Below, piece after piece: positions 63,734 to 64,000 of a DNA stretch of 64,000 bases. The translations under genes and the position numbers were made by a program. The stretch comes from Mesohalobacter halotolerans. GTDB lineage: Bacteria > Bacteroidota > Bacteroidia > Flavobacteriales > Flavobacteriaceae. Location: assembly GCF_006120725.1 (NCBI RefSeq), contig NZ_SWMU01000003.1, positions 62,001 through 126,000 of the forward strand, read 5' to 3'. Position 1 is the stretch's first letter. Every line of letters begins with the position of its first letter. The notes under the pieces are model-generated. The model searched no databases. It was not told where the DNA came from and saw nothing but the letters and a program-made list of their open reading frames with translations.

Positions 63734-64000
63734 ATGAATCTTCACGAATATCAAGGTAAAGAAATACTTAGCAGTTTTGGTGTTAATATCCAGCGTGGCA
63801 TTGTAGCCACTACAGCCGATGAGGCAGTTGAAGCGGCTAAAAAACTCACAGAAGAAACTGGTACAGGTTGGCACGTCATCAAAGCTCAGGTACATGCCGG
63901 TGGCCGAGGAAAAGGTGGTGGTGTGAAGTTGGCCAAAAACCTCAAGGAAGTCAAAGAAATTGCCGATAATATCATTGGCATGAATTTAGTTACTCCACAA
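63734..64000 (+). CDS. sucC: Succinyl-CoA synthetase beta subunit (partial, runs off the window)
   Basis: Only the first 89 codons are present. They show the ATP-grasp start typical of Suc[18 protein letters not shown], followed by [20 protein letters not shown], the nucleotide-binding loop. SucC with SucD makes ATP or GTP from succinyl-CoA in the TCA cycle, the product side of the methylmalonyl-CoA mutase coded at 31.6-35.0 kb. The gene has its own good promoter. The alpha subunit is not in the window. Confidence 0.94.
   Translation, partial: MNLHEYQGKEILSSFGVNIQRGIVATTADEAVEAAKKLTEETGTGWHVIKAQVHAGGRGKGGGVKLAKNLKEVKEIADNIIGMNLVTPQ

Noticed and set aside
1-64000. CRISPR arrays, prophage, insertion sequences, toxin-antitoxin or defence islands
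   Set aside because: I looked for direct-repeat arrays, transposase and integrase motifs and typical defence domains on both strands and found none; the only repeats are short intergenic hairpins.

Overview
This window is chromosomal DNA from a member of the Bacteroidota, almost certainly a marine-type flavobacterium (family Flavobacteriaceae). The evidence is strong AT richness, gliding and type IX secretion (T9SS) genes in their usual neighbourhoods (gldF-gldG; gldJ next to porU-porV), secreted proteins with T9SS C-terminal sorting tails, a fused SecDF, and promoters of the Bacteroidota form TAnnTTTG with an upstream TTG instead of -35/-10 boxes. I see no rRNA, tRNA, CRISPR array, insertion sequence or prophage. 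The window is mostly core genome with about 47 protein genes.

Layout. 1-4.2 kb: a DUF2911 protein and secDF, each ending in a clear intrinsic terminator. 4.2-10.7 kb (minus strand): SAM hydrolase, small monooxygenase, gldF, gldG and a large FAD/Fe-S oxidoreductase, preceded by a structured element that looks like a flavobacterial non-coding RNA. 10.9-15.5 kb: phoH-purC, an SRAP DNA-crosslink repair protein, and release factor 3. 15.5-20 kb: a secreted MG2/plug-like protein, a DASS transporter and a hotdog-fold protein. 20.2-24.4 kb: a PadR-PspC-GIN envelope operon and a T9SS-exported SusE/F-like protein. 24.4-31.3 kb: mazG, DUF4168, trxB, lpxK, nif3, a coiled-coil protein with a cysteine-free zinc ribbon, msrA and udk. 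31.3-35.9 kb: divIC, methylmalonyl-CoA mutase mutA-mutB, and a dienoyl-CoA-reductase-like SDR. 36-43.3 kb: cdd, porV, porU (minus) and divergent gldJ. 43.3-48.6 kb: murF, a MATE exporter, and a VWA/AAA+ ATPase pair. 48.7-53.2 kb (minus): rimP-nusA-infB with a terminator-like hairpin in its leader. 53.3-57.3 kb: two universal stress proteins and a PAS histidine kinase with a receiver-CRP fusion regulator. 57.4-64 kb: a T9SS-exported cyanophycinase-like peptidase, a DUF5686 outer-membrane protein, smpB, cinA, an FAH-family hydrolase and the start of sucC.

How it fits together. Much of the window serves the envelope and the gliding/T9SS machine: SecDF for inner-membrane export, PorV/PorU for outer-membrane passage and tail cleavage, GldJ and GldFG for motility, and at least two likely cargo proteins. 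The rest is translation and RNA metabolism, nucleotide metabolism, propionate/branched-chain carbon flow into the TCA cycle, and stress sensing.

The points most worth a second look are the hairpin plus U-run in the rimP-nusA-infB leader, the structured element before the SAM hydrolase-gldFG operon, the VWA/AAA+ pair, the cysteine-cluster stress protein beside a FixL-like kinase and FNR-like regulator, and the cysteine-free zinc ribbon. I did not find a clearly new multi-gene defence or mobile system. Several start codons were moved from the longest possible frame; each case is explained in its entry.
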